Shown here: piece by piece, positions 34,583-46,792 of the stretch
Layout: each line of letters begins with the position of its first letter
Position numbering within the stretch: position 1 is the first letter of the stretch
Assembly (NCBI GenBank): GCA_965261315.1
Contig: CBDHDM010000136.1
Location: forward strand, 124,001 to 188,000
Origin: Endozoicomonas sp965261315
GTDB taxonomy: Bacteria > Pseudomonadota > Gammaproteobacteria > Pseudomonadales > Endozoicomonadaceae
Reading direction: 5' to 3'
DNA length: 64,000 nucleotides
Made by a program: the position numbers and the translations under genes
Notes under the pieces: model-generated
Told to the model about the DNA's origin: nothing
Databases searched by the model: none
Seen by the model: the letters and a program-made list of their open reading frames with translations, nothing else

Positions 34583-36196
34583 TTACCCTTTAAGGGCTGC
34601 GTTGAGCTTCGTCATCGTCTCGTTGGTGTCTTTCATCATGCCAGTCATGACCTGCCAGACCTGCTGCATATCCTCAATGACTTTTCGGATATCCTCGGTC
34701 AGGTCATCAATGATGTGTTGATTTGCCAGCATCCAGGCAAATAGCTCTTTAGCCTCAGCTCTTAACATATCCGCCTGATACTGCATGGTTGTACCGACAG
34801 CACTGGCTGAACCATCGCCTACCATGGCCCCACCGCCTGCAATTCTCGCCAGCCGGGTAAAACGTGCAGCCATACTGGCCATCCTGGAAATCCTTGCTGT
34901 AGTCGTTGCTGCCGTGTTTACCTGAGCAGTGACTGTGGCACCTCCAGCGGCACCTCCAGCAGCAGCACTGGCACCTGAAGCGCCAACATTAGCAGCTGAC
35001 GCAGCAGTAGACGCAGGACCAGCAGCAACAGCTCCACCGGCACTCAATACCAGCATGATGACTGACCAGAAGACCATAGCACCGATCATGGCATTCTGTT
35101 CAGACATACCAAAGGCCTCGAACATTTTCGCAACGCCTTTATTCATCCAGTCCCCTGTTTCAGAAGAAACTGTCATTACCACCGTCAGGGCCAGCGCTGC
35201 AGCCATAAGACCCATGGCAAGAGGTGAACCCACACCAGTGGCAAACATCACAACCATAACAACCGCCATAATAGCCACGGCAATATAACCAAAAATTCTA
35301 CTGATCATGCCTGCCTTTTTGGCTTCTTTCGCTTTTTCAATAGAGTCCAGAATCTTGTTTATCCGCTTTTCTGAAGCCTGCTCCCTGGCCACCTGATTCA
35401 GCTTGATGTTTTCCTGGTCAAATATCAGGCGGTTATTCTGGATTTTTGTTTGTATACTCATAAGCATTTGTGTTGCCGTATCAACATCAATATGCTTTTT
35501 CGAGTTTAGAAAGGTGGCATTAAAATTTTTCAGTTCTGCCTGTAACTCCGCATGAAGATCAGCAGGTCCACCCTTTAAGTTGCCAACCTTGTTAAGCGTA
35601 TCTGCAAAAAGATTGCTCAGGTTCTCAAGCGAGTCATCACCAGCTAATCTGCCAGTAACCCGGGCAGAGAATGAGTGCATACTTGCCAGAGAGTTGTCTG
35701 GGTCATTGGGATCAGCCAGTGCAAGCAGCCCATCAATGAGCTCCTCACTGTATCCGAGGGACAAGAGATGATCCTTATTGCTTTGCAAAGTACTGATGTG
35801 CTTGGCGAGCGGGTTTTGCCTCTCAAGAGAGCCGCCGAATGGGTCCAATATGTCCGGTCCACCATTTTCGATAATAAACTCTGAAAGCAGGCCTAGTTTG
35901 GCAGCCTCGGGGGCGGACTTGGCAAGCTTCTCGATTTCCGCAAATACAGAGATCTCTTTCAGCACTTTTTCTGAAGGTGAGTCGGAGCCTTCTGTTGGCA
36001 CATCCAAATTGTGTGGAGCTTTTATGGGTGGATCAATATCGTCCTGTGCGCTTGTCGAGGAAACACTGTTCTCAGGTGGGTACCCACGGCTGACGCGCTC
36101 TTCTTTTGCAACCTGCTCTTTCTTCTGCTGCTGCAAGAGCGAAGGATCCACTCCCGCCTGATCCGTCGACTGAGGTCCCTGTTGAATAGTAGACAT
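34583..36196 (-). CDS. sctE: T3SS translocon protein SctE (YopB/IpaB-like)
   Basis: This major pore-forming translocator is 537 aa. It has two hydrophobic segments, about 297-345 (ISRIFGYIAVAIMAVVMVVM...) and 369-393 (AMIGAMVFWSVIMLVLSAGG). They are separated by SSETGDWMNKGVAKMFEAFG, the typical YopB/IpaB hairpin layout. A coiled-coil region lies at about 240-295. The N-terminus is disordered and Ser/Pro/Glu-rich. Residues 143-175 (HLLSLGYSEELIDGLLALAD...) carry the module shared with its neighbours. It follows a TPR chaperone gene by 16 bp, as translocators often do. Confidence 0.9.
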   Translation of the reverse strand: MSTIQQGPQSTDQAGVDPSLLQQQKKEQVAKEERVSRGYPPENSVSSTSAQDDIDPPIKAPHNLDVPTEGSDSPSEKVLKEISVFAEIEKLAKSAPEAAKLGLLSEFIIENGGPDILDPFGGSLERQNPLAKHISTLQSNKDHLLSLGYSEELIDGLLALADPNDPDNSLASMHSFSARVTGRLAGDDSLENLSNLFADTLNKVGNLKGGPADLHAELQAELKNFNATFLNSKKHIDVDTATQMLMSIQTKIQNNRLIFDQENIKLNQVAREQASEKRINKILDSIEKAKEAKKAGMISRIFGYIAVAIMAVVMVVMFATGVGSPLAMGLMAAALALTVVMTVSSETGDWMNKGVAKMFEAFGMSEQNAMIGAMVFWSVIMLVLSAGGAVAAGPASTAASAANVGASGASAAAGGAAGGATVTAQVNTAATTTARISRMASMAARFTRLARIAGGGAMVGDGSASAVGTTMQYQADMLRAEAKELFAWMLANQHIIDDLTEDIRKVIEDMQQVWQVMTGMMKDTNETMTKLNAALKG

Positions 36197-36212
36197 CCTG
36201 ATTACTCCTCAG

Positions 36213-36704
36213 TTATTTAAGATTTTCCAACATATTTTTGGCGCGTTCCAGGTCTTTGGCGTACTCCGGGCTGCCATCGGACCACTCAATAGAGGTCTCA
36301 TAGGCTATCTGGGCTTTTTCTTTATCGCCCTTGGCCATATGACAATCACCGATATACATCATTGGACGAGGGTCATCAGAATCAAGAATCGTTGCAAACG
36401 AAAAGATCTCTATAGCGCTGTCATACTGCTTCTGCATTTGCTGACATGCGCCCAGCCCCAAAAAGTATTTACGGTTGAAATGGTCGTAAAAGCATAAAAA
36501 CTGAAAAACCTTCTTCGCTTCTTCGTACTTCCCACTCTGGTAAAGGTTGTAGGCCACTGAGTAGATAGCCTCCATGGCATCATCACTCATGTTTTTCAAA
36601 TCCTTGAAGGTTCCCCCCTTACCAAAGAAATTCAGGAGCATATCCTCCAGCTCTTCACCTTCATAACCGTTAAGATCTTCATTATTCACGTGAGACTCCT
36701 CCAT
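36213..36704 (-). CDS. Class II T3SS chaperone (LcrH/SycD family)
   Basis: This 163 aa TPR chaperone keeps the translocators soluble before secretion. Three TPR pairs are visible: EAIYSVAYNLYQSGKYEEAK, RKYFLGLGACQQMQKQYDSA and PRPMMYIGDCHMAKGDKEKA. This is the LcrH/SycD/IpgC pattern. It lies directly before sctE and just 3 bp after the tip/filament-like gene, consistent with a chaperone-translocator operon. Confidence 0.92.
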   Translation of the reverse strand: MEESHVNNEDLNGYEGEELEDMLLNFFGKGGTFKDLKNMSDDAMEAIYSVAYNLYQSGKYEEAKKVFQFLCFYDHFNRKYFLGLGACQQMQKQYDSAIEIFSFATILDSDDPRPMMYIGDCHMAKGDKEKAQIAYETSIEWSDGSPEYAKDLERAKNMLENLK

Positions 36705-36707
36705 GAG

Positions 36708-37544
36708 TTAACGCATATTCTGAATAATCGTACTTATTGACTGGAAGTACTTATTGATGAAATTCGAAAGCATTTCGAACGTCTGGTTGTATTTATTAAT
36801 GGTTTGCTGAAGCTTGGTGGTTTCCAGTTGCGACTGACTGGTAAGAGACTCAATCTTTCCTTTAAGGGCTTGAATATTCACCTCCCATTCAGCTGAATTG
36901 TAACTATCACCACCAGCTGCCAAATCAGCCCCCACCTGGCTCCAGAAATTTTTCATCTCCTGAGTTATGCTTGATTCACCAGACGTTCCAGCAGAAGCCC
37001 TTTTCTCCTTGGCTTTTGCCAGATAACCATTGGCCTCTTCCAGCAAATCATTCTTCTGCTGGATGGATTCAATCTGCTCTTCCAGTTGTGTCTGAAGAAT
37101 ATCCGCCCTGGCCGTCAGTACAGACATTATTAAGGCATCCAGACTGGGTTTGGTGAAATCTACCGGCTCACCCAGCAGGTACGCATTAATTTCTGAAGCC
37201 CCGGGACCTATATAATTATCACCGTTCCAATTTGCCGGATTACTGACTTCCTGAACCAGGGCTATAGGGGCCTGTAAATAGACCAGCTGTTGCGACGCCT
37301 CATCAAGCTGACCGGTATACTGCAGCGAATTAAGTGTCTGCTTGTTGACGGAATAAAAGTGTGTTGGGGCTAGGGAATTACCCTGATCATCCGGATCAGC
37401 CAGTGACAGCAGGGCTTCAATCTGGGCATCGGTATAACCTGCAGCACGAAGTGAAGCGATTCTGGCGTCGTTCAAAGTAATTGTGGGCGTGGTCGTTCCT
37501 GATTCAGTACCGGTGGAACCAGTGCCGCCAACTGGGTTACTCAT
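36708..37544 (-). CDS. T3SS tip/filament-type hydrophilic translocator (SctA/EspA-like)
   Basis: This is a 278 aa protein without membrane helices. A polar Gly/Thr/Ser N-terminus is followed by the module ASLRAAGYTDAQIEALLSLA (30-49) and DPDDQGNSL. A long helix at about 140-180 and a C-terminal helix (TTKLQQTINKYNQTFEMLSN then a FINKYFQSISTI tail) form a coiled-coil pair as in EspA, SseB and needle-tip proteins. The call rests on layout and on position next to the SycD-type chaperone and SctE. LcrV-like or EspA-like subtype cannot be settled by eye. Confidence 0.62.
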   Translation of the reverse strand: MSNPVGGTGSTGTESGTTTPTITLNDARIASLRAAGYTDAQIEALLSLADPDDQGNSLAPTHFYSVNKQTLNSLQYTGQLDEASQQLVYLQAPIALVQEVSNPANWNGDNYIGPGASEINAYLLGEPVDFTKPSLDALIMSVLTARADILQTQLEEQIESIQQKNDLLEEANGYLAKAKEKRASAGTSGESSITQEMKNFWSQVGADLAAGGDSYNSAEWEVNIQALKGKIESLTSQSQLETTKLQQTINKYNQTFEMLSNFINKYFQSISTIIQNMR

Positions 37545-37682
37545 TAGTGACTCCCTGTCTTATTGGAATATCCGTAAATGCACTACCTTTAACTCTAGGT
37601 TATGAAACAATGTTCTTGCCAATTACACCTTGGTCGATGCTTTTTTATAAAAAAAAGAAATTAAAAATTAATTTAAATGTTT

Positions 37683-40178
<2,496 letters not shown>

Positions 40179-40371
40179 GCGAATTCCTTTTCAAAAATCT
40201 TCCTTATATAAAAGAAAAGTCTAGCTGATGAACAAATATAAAAATCAATAATTATAAGAAATTAATAAACATTTTTTAATTTCAAATTAAACAAAAATTA
40301 ATAACTATTCTAATAGCAGTTATTTAAAGAAACTAATCAAGGTCTCTGACGTGCTTGAAACACTCTATATT

Positions 40372-41862
40372 CCAATGGCACTGACTTAAGGCTAAAGGTC
40401 AATAAAATCAGGGCTTGCCCGAAAGAGAGCGACTATAAAAAGTCGTGATATTCCAACCTCCGAGCAAGCCATGACCAAGTGTAGTCCAGAGTTCCTTTCA
40501 CTCGCTGATGACTGTCTTCAGCAATTTGCACAAATAGACAATGATGACCTGTCTTCTGTCCTTTCTTCAGATGATCTCAGTGCGTTCCAGGCCCATTACC
40601 CAAACTCCAGAAGTCGTGATTTCCCTCCAGTCAAGACGTTAACGCTCTTCATGCGACAAGTCGCCAGTGATACCAAGTCATGTCGGCATGCCTTGATTGA
40701 TGAAGCCAGAGATCAGGCTGCCATGGATAGAAAACCATCCAATACTCATACCAGTGCCTACTGTAAGGCTCGCAAGCGATTAACGGAGTCATCCATTAAG
40801 GCATTGATGTGTCAATCAGGCGTTAAACTTGATAAAGCCAGCCCAGACTCCTGGCTATGGCACCAGCGGCGTGTTCTGCTCACTGATGGATCAACCCTTC
40901 TGATGCCAGATACAGCTGAAAACCAAAAGGTTTATCCTCAGCTGAAATCCCAAAAAAAGGGTGCGGATTTCCCATACTAAGAATCCTTGTTTTGATGAGT
41001 CTTGGTAGCGGTGCATTACTGGATTTTGAAGTGGCGCCCTATGAAGGCAAAGAAACGGGTGAGCAGGCCTTGCTCAGGAAATTATTAAGCCATTTGAACG
41101 ACGGCGATATTCTTCTTGGTGATGCGAATTTTGAAAATTACTTTCTGTTGGCTCTTTTGCTCCAGGTGAAGGCGGATGTGGTTTTCGAGAAAAACGGCTC
41201 CCGAAAGCTGGATTTCAGAAAGTGCTACAAGAAGCTGAACAGCAAAGATGGATTATTCAAGCTACAGCGACCTGTACGCCCTGAATGGATGAGTCAGGAA
41301 TTATATGATCAGATGCCTGAAGAACTCATTATCCGGGCTGTTAAGAACAAACGCCGCACAATAGTTACGACAATGCTTGATGCTGAAACTTATCCAAGAA
41401 CTGAAATTATTGCTCTGTACCTCAAGCGCTGGAATGTAGAACTTGATTTTGATGCAATAAAAACGACGATGAAAATGGATATGCTTCGTTGCAAAAGTCC
41501 TGAAATGGTGCGTAAAGAAATTTGTATAAATCTTCTTGATTTCAACCTGATAAAGTCGTTAATGGGGAGGGCCGCGCAGTATATCGGGAAAAAGCCGAGA
41601 GAAATCAGCTTTAAAGCGGCACAGGAGACCCTTGTTTCGTTTCATCAAACATTACTGATGGCACCAGTTGATTCATTGGAAAGAAAGGTCAACAGTATGC
41701 TGAAAATTATTAGTCAGCACATTGTAGCCAATCGTCCGGGAAGATCAGAACCACGAGCGGTAAAAAGACGACCAAAGCCACATCAGAGGTTGCAGCACTC
41801 AAGATCACAAGCCCGGAGGCTCAATAAATACAAGGGGTAGGGCCTTAAGTCAGTGCCATTGG
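40372..41862 (+). mobile_element. IS4-family insertion sequence
   Basis: A complete element of 1491 bp bounded by perfect 21-bp inverted repeats at 40372-40392 and 41842-41862 (core CACTGACTTAAGGC / GCCTTAAGTCAGTG). It encodes one transposase in two frames. No target-site duplication is evident beside the ends. On the right it abuts a decayed transposase that continues in the opposite strand, so the element landed within older mobile DNA next to the T3SS operon. Confidence 0.9.
40471..41840 (+). CDS. IS4-family transposase, two frames joined by -1 frameshift
   Basis: The first frame (40471-40980) gives the N-terminal part with TLFMRQVASDTKSC, then AYCKARKRL and RVLLTDGSTLLMPDT, containing the first DDE Asp. 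The second frame (from about 40959 to 41840) continues with GCGFPILRILVLMSLGSGAL, LLGDANFENYFLL and the YREK-like region EIIALYLKRWNVELDF. Joining requires a -1 shift. The heptamer A AAA AAG at 40953-40959 is exactly in phase for simultaneous slippage (CAA AAA AAG GGT read on as GGG TGC GGA). Whether this is programmed or an indel cannot be told here, but everything downstream is intact. Confidence 0.85.
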
Positions 41863-42709
41863 GTTGTTACCCAGTGGTTAAAATCTCGCTTTATTTGCTG
41901 CTTCTTAACCAGTACTGCTTTCAACACGCCTTCTGTTGCCCAGCGTCTTTGCTGAACAGCGGTCAGGCCAAGATGATCAAGGAAGGTTTCCCATTCTTCT
42001 AATGAATTAAAGGTCTGTTCGTCGCTGGCAGAGAGGGCTTTTACCCATTTCCCTGCCATCTTGACCTGTTTCATATAATCAATAGCCACAGAATCAAGCA
42101 AATAACAGCATTCTTTCCCCTGCAGTCGGGTTAGAAAGTTGATCCGACTCTTGCTTTAACATGTTCTGGTAGAGATGCTGACACTATTCCTTCAGGTGTC
42201 AGATAGTACTCACGCCTGTAAAGAGTCGTGACAAATTCGACAACCATCTCAGTATGAAGGGAATCATAGAAGCCCTTGAACCGCCAGCCTTCCTGTGGGT
42301 TGGGAACTTTGCAGATCTCTTCACGATCAACCGTAATGGGAGGTGACGCTGTTTCACCGGGATTTTGCCGTTTTGGCCGCTTACCCTTGGGAGGATGGCC
42401 GCTGTTATTCTGAGTGGAGCCCTGAGCTTCGGCATCTTCTTCTGACGGGGTTTCACCCTGATCGGTTTGATCGGGCACATTAGGTCTTATTTTGGGTTTG
42501 CCCTTCTGCTTTTTCAGGTGCCGGAGTTCTGCCCGGAGTTTCTCATTGTCTTCGGAGAGCTTCTCGATCTGCATACTTTGCTTTTTGAGCTGCTCATTCT
42601 GTTTTTCGATCTGCACACTCTGCCGCTCGACAGTATCGAGTATATTTTGGACGAATGAACGAAGCTGTTCACCGTCTTTACCGGAAAGAAGATGGACTGG
42701 CAGATGCAT
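41863..42709 (-). pseudogene. Decayed transposase (IS66-like) interrupted by the IS4 element
   Basis: The N-terminal part (42131-42709) has a coiled coil of QIEKQNEQL-type repeats and a Lys/Pro/Gly-rich segment, as in IS66-type TnpC proteins. It stops at 42131, where the sequence jumps to a C-terminal piece (FLTRLQGKECCYLLDSVAID and beyond) in another frame. The large central catalytic region is missing. The C-terminal piece ends at the IS4 right inverted repeat. The family call is tentative. Confidence 0.6.
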
Positions 42710-42840
42710 GCGGGAAGTACACGGGAAAACCAGAAGCTCTTTTTTTGATCTGGCAGGCTTGTCTTGCCAGTTAAATATGAGCAGTTACCGAACTTTTAAT
42801 CTGCTTAAATTTAAACAAATAAAAAACAGGCGCCAGCACC

Positions 42841-43260
42841 TCAAGCAGAGTCCACTGGACGCTCGTAAAACTCCAGAAGAGCAGACATCAGATCCTTTGG
42901 GCTCAAAATTCCTACCAGGGTTCCCTCTGAAACGACCGGTACCCTGAAGGCCTTATCAGTCATAAATCGTTGATAAACCGTGATAATATCTTCCCGTGGG
43001 TCGGCTATCACAACATTACTGGTCATGTATTCACGTACCAAGTCGGCATCCTGGGAAAAATAGCTACCATTCAACGTGCCTTCCAGACAATCTGACTCTG
43101 ACAGGATGCCTACAAGCGTTCCTTCATTATCCACTACCGGTGCAGCAGTAATATTATGTTGCAGTAAAATACGAATTGCTTCTACAACTTGTATATCCGG
43201 AGAAATAGTCACAACTTTGGGGGTCATGCAATCTTCAACAGTAATCGATCTCACAATCAC
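42841..43260 (-). CDS. Tandem CBS-domain protein
   Basis: This 139 aa protein consists of two CBS domains: VEDCMTPKVVTISPDIQVVE with LVGILSESDCL, then VREYMTSNVVIADPREDI with LVGILSPKDLM. Such stand-alone pairs usually bind adenine nucleotides and regulate a partner protein. No partner is adjacent. A GGAGGTG ribosome site precedes the start. The role is unknown beyond ligand binding inferred from the family. Confidence 0.9.
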   Translation of the reverse strand: MIVRSITVEDCMTPKVVTISPDIQVVEAIRILLQHNITAAPVVDNEGTLVGILSESDCLEGTLNGSYFSQDADLVREYMTSNVVIADPREDIITVYQRFMTDKAFRVPVVSEGTLVGILSPKDLMSALLEFYERPVDSA

Positions 43261-43545
43261 CTCCTTCGGGATATAAATCCCTCTAAAATCAGCTAATGGC
43301 TTTTAAGTGATTTTAGCGTTTAATCAACTTCTCGGCTGCACATTGCAAGCCTATATTACTAGCCAGCCTCAGCAACTACCCTCTATACTCTTTTATCCAC
43401 CAGCAATTACATACGCAAAAAAAACATAAAATCAAAAGGTTACCCCTTCTTTAAAATAAACTTTAGTTTTGAACAAAATTTTGAACTTTTGTGCATAACA
43501 TTAATCTAACCGCTTAAACAGATAAACTACTTTCAAGGAACTTAA

Positions 43546-44013
43546 GTGATGAATACACAAGCGGTTGGATGTCAGACTCCAATCTCCAAAACCGTTGATG
43601 TAATCCCTAATTCGTGGACAGCTGCAGCGGTAACCTATGGTGTGTGGAGCATTGCCCCCTACTCCGTAAGTATCCCTTTTATTCTGGGTGCTGCGGGTTG
43701 CTGCTATGGAATGGCTCACCAACAAGAAGTTTCAGATGCAGTTAATAATATGTCTTCTGCCGTATGCGCAAAAGCTGTCGATGCATTTTCTTATGTCGGA
43801 AATAAGGCACTTGAAAAAGGTTCTGAAGCATCGGTGTATGTTGCCAGCAAAGCATTGGAAAAAAGCTCTGAAGCGGTTTCATTTATCACTAGCAGTTTGA
43901 CAGGTCTGTTCAAACAAATTACTTATTTTGAACCGACTGCTTATTTACGTTTATCTGTCACCAGCGGTGATAGCTCTGAAAATGAAAAAACCGTTAAGCT
44001 CAAGCAAGACTGA
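43546..44013 (+). CDS. Small membrane-associated protein with an internal repeat, unrecognised
   Basis: This 155 aa hypothetical protein is preceded by AAGGAAC. A hydrophobic stretch lies at about 24-55 (WTAAAVTYGVWSIAPYSVSI then PFILGAAGCCYGMA). A 16-residue near-repeat follows (YVGNKALEKGSEAS then YVASKALEKSSEAV), forming an amphipathic helix. The C-terminus is polar. It has no family match. The layout (hydrophobic hairpin plus amphipathic repeats) would suit a membrane-acting secreted protein, but that is speculation. Confidence 0.55.
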   Translation: MMNTQAVGCQTPISKTVDVIPNSWTAAAVTYGVWSIAPYSVSIPFILGAAGCCYGMAHQQEVSDAVNNMSSAVCAKAVDAFSYVGNKALEKGSEASVYVASKALEKSSEAVSFITSSLTGLFKQITYFEPTAYLRLSVTSGDSSENEKTVKLKQD

Positions 44014-44057
44014 AAACTACTCCCTGCCTAGTTTTAATAGAATGCTTTAGCCATCAA

Positions 44058-44092
44058 CGCCATTTGTACCGAATCGATTGGTACAAATGGTG
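44058..44092. terminator. Hairpin downstream of the small membrane protein gene
   Basis: The arms CGCCATTTGTACC (44058-44070) and GGTACAAATGGTG (44080-44092) pair over 13 positions with one G-T. The hairpin is 45 bp after the stop of the preceding gene. No clear T-run follows, so a terminator role is likely but not certain. Confidence 0.5.
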
Positions 44093-44294
44093 TATTAATG
44101 AACAGGCAGATCCATATAAGTTTGTTCCCCCCGCCCACTTTCTAAAGTCACGTCCCCTCCATGCACAAAGACTCGTGAGCAACCTACAAGAGTGGTGTTT
44201 AAGGTCCTGCCTCCCCACAGTGGAAAAGAAGGAAGCAAACTCTATATAATACGCGGCAATTTCAAACCGATACCCACACAGAGACTGACTGTCA

Positions 44295-44822
44295 ATGAGC
44301 TATTCATCTATTCCTGCTGGTAAAAATCTCCCAGAAGATATCTACGTAATCATCGAAATCCCTGCGAATGCTTCTCCAATCAAGTATGAAGTTGACAAGG
44401 ATATGGATGCCATTCTGGTTGACCGCTTCATGGCAACCCCAATGTTCTACCCAGCTAACTACGGTTACATCAACCAGACACTGGCCGATGATGGCGATCC
44501 CCTGGATGTTCTGGTCGTTACCCCGTACCCTGTAATCCCCGGTTCTGTGATTCGCTGTCGTACCGTAGGCATGCTGAACATGTCTGATGAAAAAGGCCGT
44601 GATGAAAAACTGATCGCCGTGCCTCATGACAAGCTCTCTGCCATTTATAAAGATGTGAAGGAATACACTGATCTGCCCGCTCTTCTGCTTCAGCAGATTG
44701 AGCACTTCTTTGAAAACTACAAAGACCTTGAGCCAGGCAAGTGGGTCAAGATCGATGGCTGGGAAGGCTCTGAAGCCGCCCTGGAAGTCATCAAAAAATC
44801 TGCCGCTAACTACAAAGGCTGA
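44295..44822 (+). CDS. ppa: Inorganic pyrophosphatase
   Basis: This soluble family I pyrophosphatase hydrolyses pyrophosphate to two phosphates and drives biosynthetic reactions forward. The signature DDGDPLDVLV holds metal-binding Asp residues; PANYGYINQT and KWVKIDGWEG are other conserved blocks. The 175 aa length equals that of E. coli Ppa. It is a single-gene unit with a hairpin before and after it. Confidence 0.97.
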   Translation: MSYSSIPAGKNLPEDIYVIIEIPANASPIKYEVDKDMDAILVDRFMATPMFYPANYGYINQTLADDGDPLDVLVVTPYPVIPGSVIRCRTVGMLNMSDEKGRDEKLIAVPHDKLSAIYKDVKEYTDLPALLLQQIEHFFENYKDLEPGKWVKIDGWEGSEAALEVIKKSAANYKG

Positions 44823-44832
44823 TTTTCTTTAT

Positions 44833-44864
44833 TCTGAGCTCAGGTTTTCTGGCCTGAGTTCAGA
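44833..44864. terminator. Terminator-like hairpin after ppa
   Basis: TCTGAGCTCAGG (44833-44844) and CCTGAGTTCAGA (44853-44864) form a 12-bp stem with one G-T pair, 10 bp after the ppa stop. The T-run is displaced (TGCTTTTTG from 44871), so the efficiency is uncertain. Confidence 0.55.
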
Positions 44865-44962
44865 CAATCCTGCTTTTTGAAACACTCTTAATCACTTCCC
44901 CTTGCATCTCTGATATATCACTGCAAAATAAATAGTACTCACCATTATAAACGGCAGGTTGT

Positions 44963-46792
44963 ATGCCAACGCTATCTCTTCGCCTGATCTGGCCTTTACT
45001 GCTAGGCCTGTTGATATCCTTGTCTGCTCAAGCCAGCCTGACCGAGCTGCTTGGCTCTGATTCCAGTGAGAGTCCGGCGTTTCTTCCTGTTGAAGAAGCA
45101 TTCCGCTTCACCGGGCGAATTGAAGAGAATAAAGCCATTATTGATGTTCAGGTCACACCGGAACACTACCTTTATAAGCACCGTTTTACGTTTACGCCTG
45201 TCACCGATATTTCGAAGCTGGAAACGGCTGCCTATCCTGATGGCGAACAGATTTTTGACCCTTATTACAATAAAGAGCTTGAGATTTTCAGTGAGAATTT
45301 CATCGTCGAGCTACCAGTGAACTATTCGGGCAACCTTCCTGAACTGGAAATTGGATTTCAGGGCTGTGCCAAAGCAGGGCTTTGTTACCCTCCCCATAAA
45401 CTGACCATCCCCCTGATTACCCAGGCTGAAGCCAGCAAACCTTCAATGGCCATCAAAACCAGTCTTTCAGAGCTGCCCAGCTCAGAGAATGTCTTCCAGC
45501 AGCAACTCGAGCAAAACAGTCTCCCGATCACCCTGATGCTCTTTGTGCTGGCGGGTATCGGTCTGAGCCTGACGCCCTGTGTTCTGCCAATGTTTCCGAT
45601 ACTCTCCAGCCTGATTCTGGGTGCCAGGGAGTTAAGTAAAGCCAGAACATTGGTTCTGACGTTAACTTATGTACTCAGCATGTCCATCACCTTTGCGGCT
45701 GCCGGTACATTAATGGGGCTGTTTGGAGCCAGCCTTAATTTACAGGCAAAACTTCAATCCCCCTGGCTGCTGGTGCCAATGGCCATCCTCTTCGTGCTCC
45801 TGGCTCTGAGCATGTTCGGCCTGTACGAACTGCAACTACCCGCCCGGATTCGAGATAAGCTCAGTGGTAATCAGCAAAGATCCGGCAGCATATATGGTGC
45901 CGCGGTGATGGGATTGCTTTCAGCACTGGTAGTTTCACCCTGTGTCTCTGCTCCCCTCGCAGGCGCTCTGATCTATATCAGCTCAACAAGTGATGCCCTG
46001 TTTGGCGGCTTAACACTGTTTGCCCTCGGCCTGGGAATGGGGCTTCCATTGTTTGCCCTGGCCATGGGCGGGCGTCACTGGTTGCCGAAATCAGGCTCAT
46101 GGATGAATGGTGTCCGAGCGCTGTTTGGCGTTCTTCTGCTTGGCGTAGCGATCTGGATGCTGGAAAGAGTCATTCCTGCCACGGTGACCTTGTTCCTCTG
46201 GGGGACACTGTTGATTGGCAGTGGTGTTTTTCTGGGTGCGCTCAACTTTTCAGTAGAAATGGCAAGTCAGAAACTGAGGCAGGCCGTCGGTATTCTATGC
46301 CTGATCTATGGCGCCTGTTTGATTGTTGGTGCGGCCATGGGCAACAGTGACCCACTGAGACCACTGTACAGTCAAAACAGCCCATCAACGTCACTGATCT
46401 CTGACAAAACGGTAACATCAGGTTTCAGAACCGTTACCACTGTGAGCGAACTGAACAGCCTGCTTGCAGAAGCAGCCAGCAATCAACAGCTAGCCCTGGT
46501 TGACCTCTATGCTGACTGGTGTATTTCCTGCAAAATCATCGAACGCACGGTTTTCCCTGATCCACTGGTTGCAGAGCAGCTTGCCGCCATCACACTGATC
46601 AAACTGGATATCACCGACAACACCAGAGAACATCAACAGTTTCTCAACCAGTACCAGCTATTTGGCCCACCAGCCATGCTGTTTTTCGACGCTTCCGGAC
46701 TGGAACTGCCTGCATTGAAATCACAGGGAGAGATCACCGCCCCCCAACTCCACCAGAAGCTGTTAAAGCTTCTTCATACGCTTGATGCCTAA
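44963..46792 (+). CDS. dsbD: Thiol:disulfide interchange protein DsbD
   Basis: This inner-membrane reductant relay moves electrons from cytoplasmic thioredoxin to periplasmic DsbC-type partners. Signal peptide residues 1-25 end at SAQA. The N-terminal periplasmic domain has a Cys pair in GCAKAGLCYPP. The membrane domain has about eight helices with the essential Cys residues in LTPCVLPMFP and SPCVSAPL. The C-terminal thioredoxin-like domain carries ADWCISCK. At 609 aa it is a little longer than E. coli DsbD (565). It is followed by aroQ. Confidence 0.95.
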   Translation: MPTLSLRLIWPLLLGLLISLSAQASLTELLGSDSSESPAFLPVEEAFRFTGRIEENKAIIDVQVTPEHYLYKHRFTFTPVTDISKLETAAYPDGEQIFDPYYNKELEIFSENFIVELPVNYSGNLPELEIGFQGCAKAGLCYPPHKLTIPLITQAEASKPSMAIKTSLSELPSSENVFQQQLEQNSLPITLMLFVLAGIGLSLTPCVLPMFPILSSLILGARELSKARTLVLTLTYVLSMSITFAAAGTLMGLFGASLNLQAKLQSPWLLVPMAILFVLLALSMFGLYELQLPARIRDKLSGNQQRSGSIYGAAVMGLLSALVVSPCVSAPLAGALIYISSTSDALFGGLTLFALGLGMGLPLFALAMGGRHWLPKSGSWMNGVRALFGVLLLGVAIWMLERVIPATVTLFLWGTLLIGSGVFLGALNFSVEMASQKLRQAVGILCLIYGACLIVGAAMGNSDPLRPLYSQNSPSTSLISDKTVTSGFRTVTTVSELNSLLAEAASNQQLALVDLYADWCISCKIIERTVFPDPLVAEQLAAITLIKLDITDNTREHQQFLNQYQLFGPPAMLFFDASGLELPALKSQGEITAPQLHQKLLKLLHTLDA

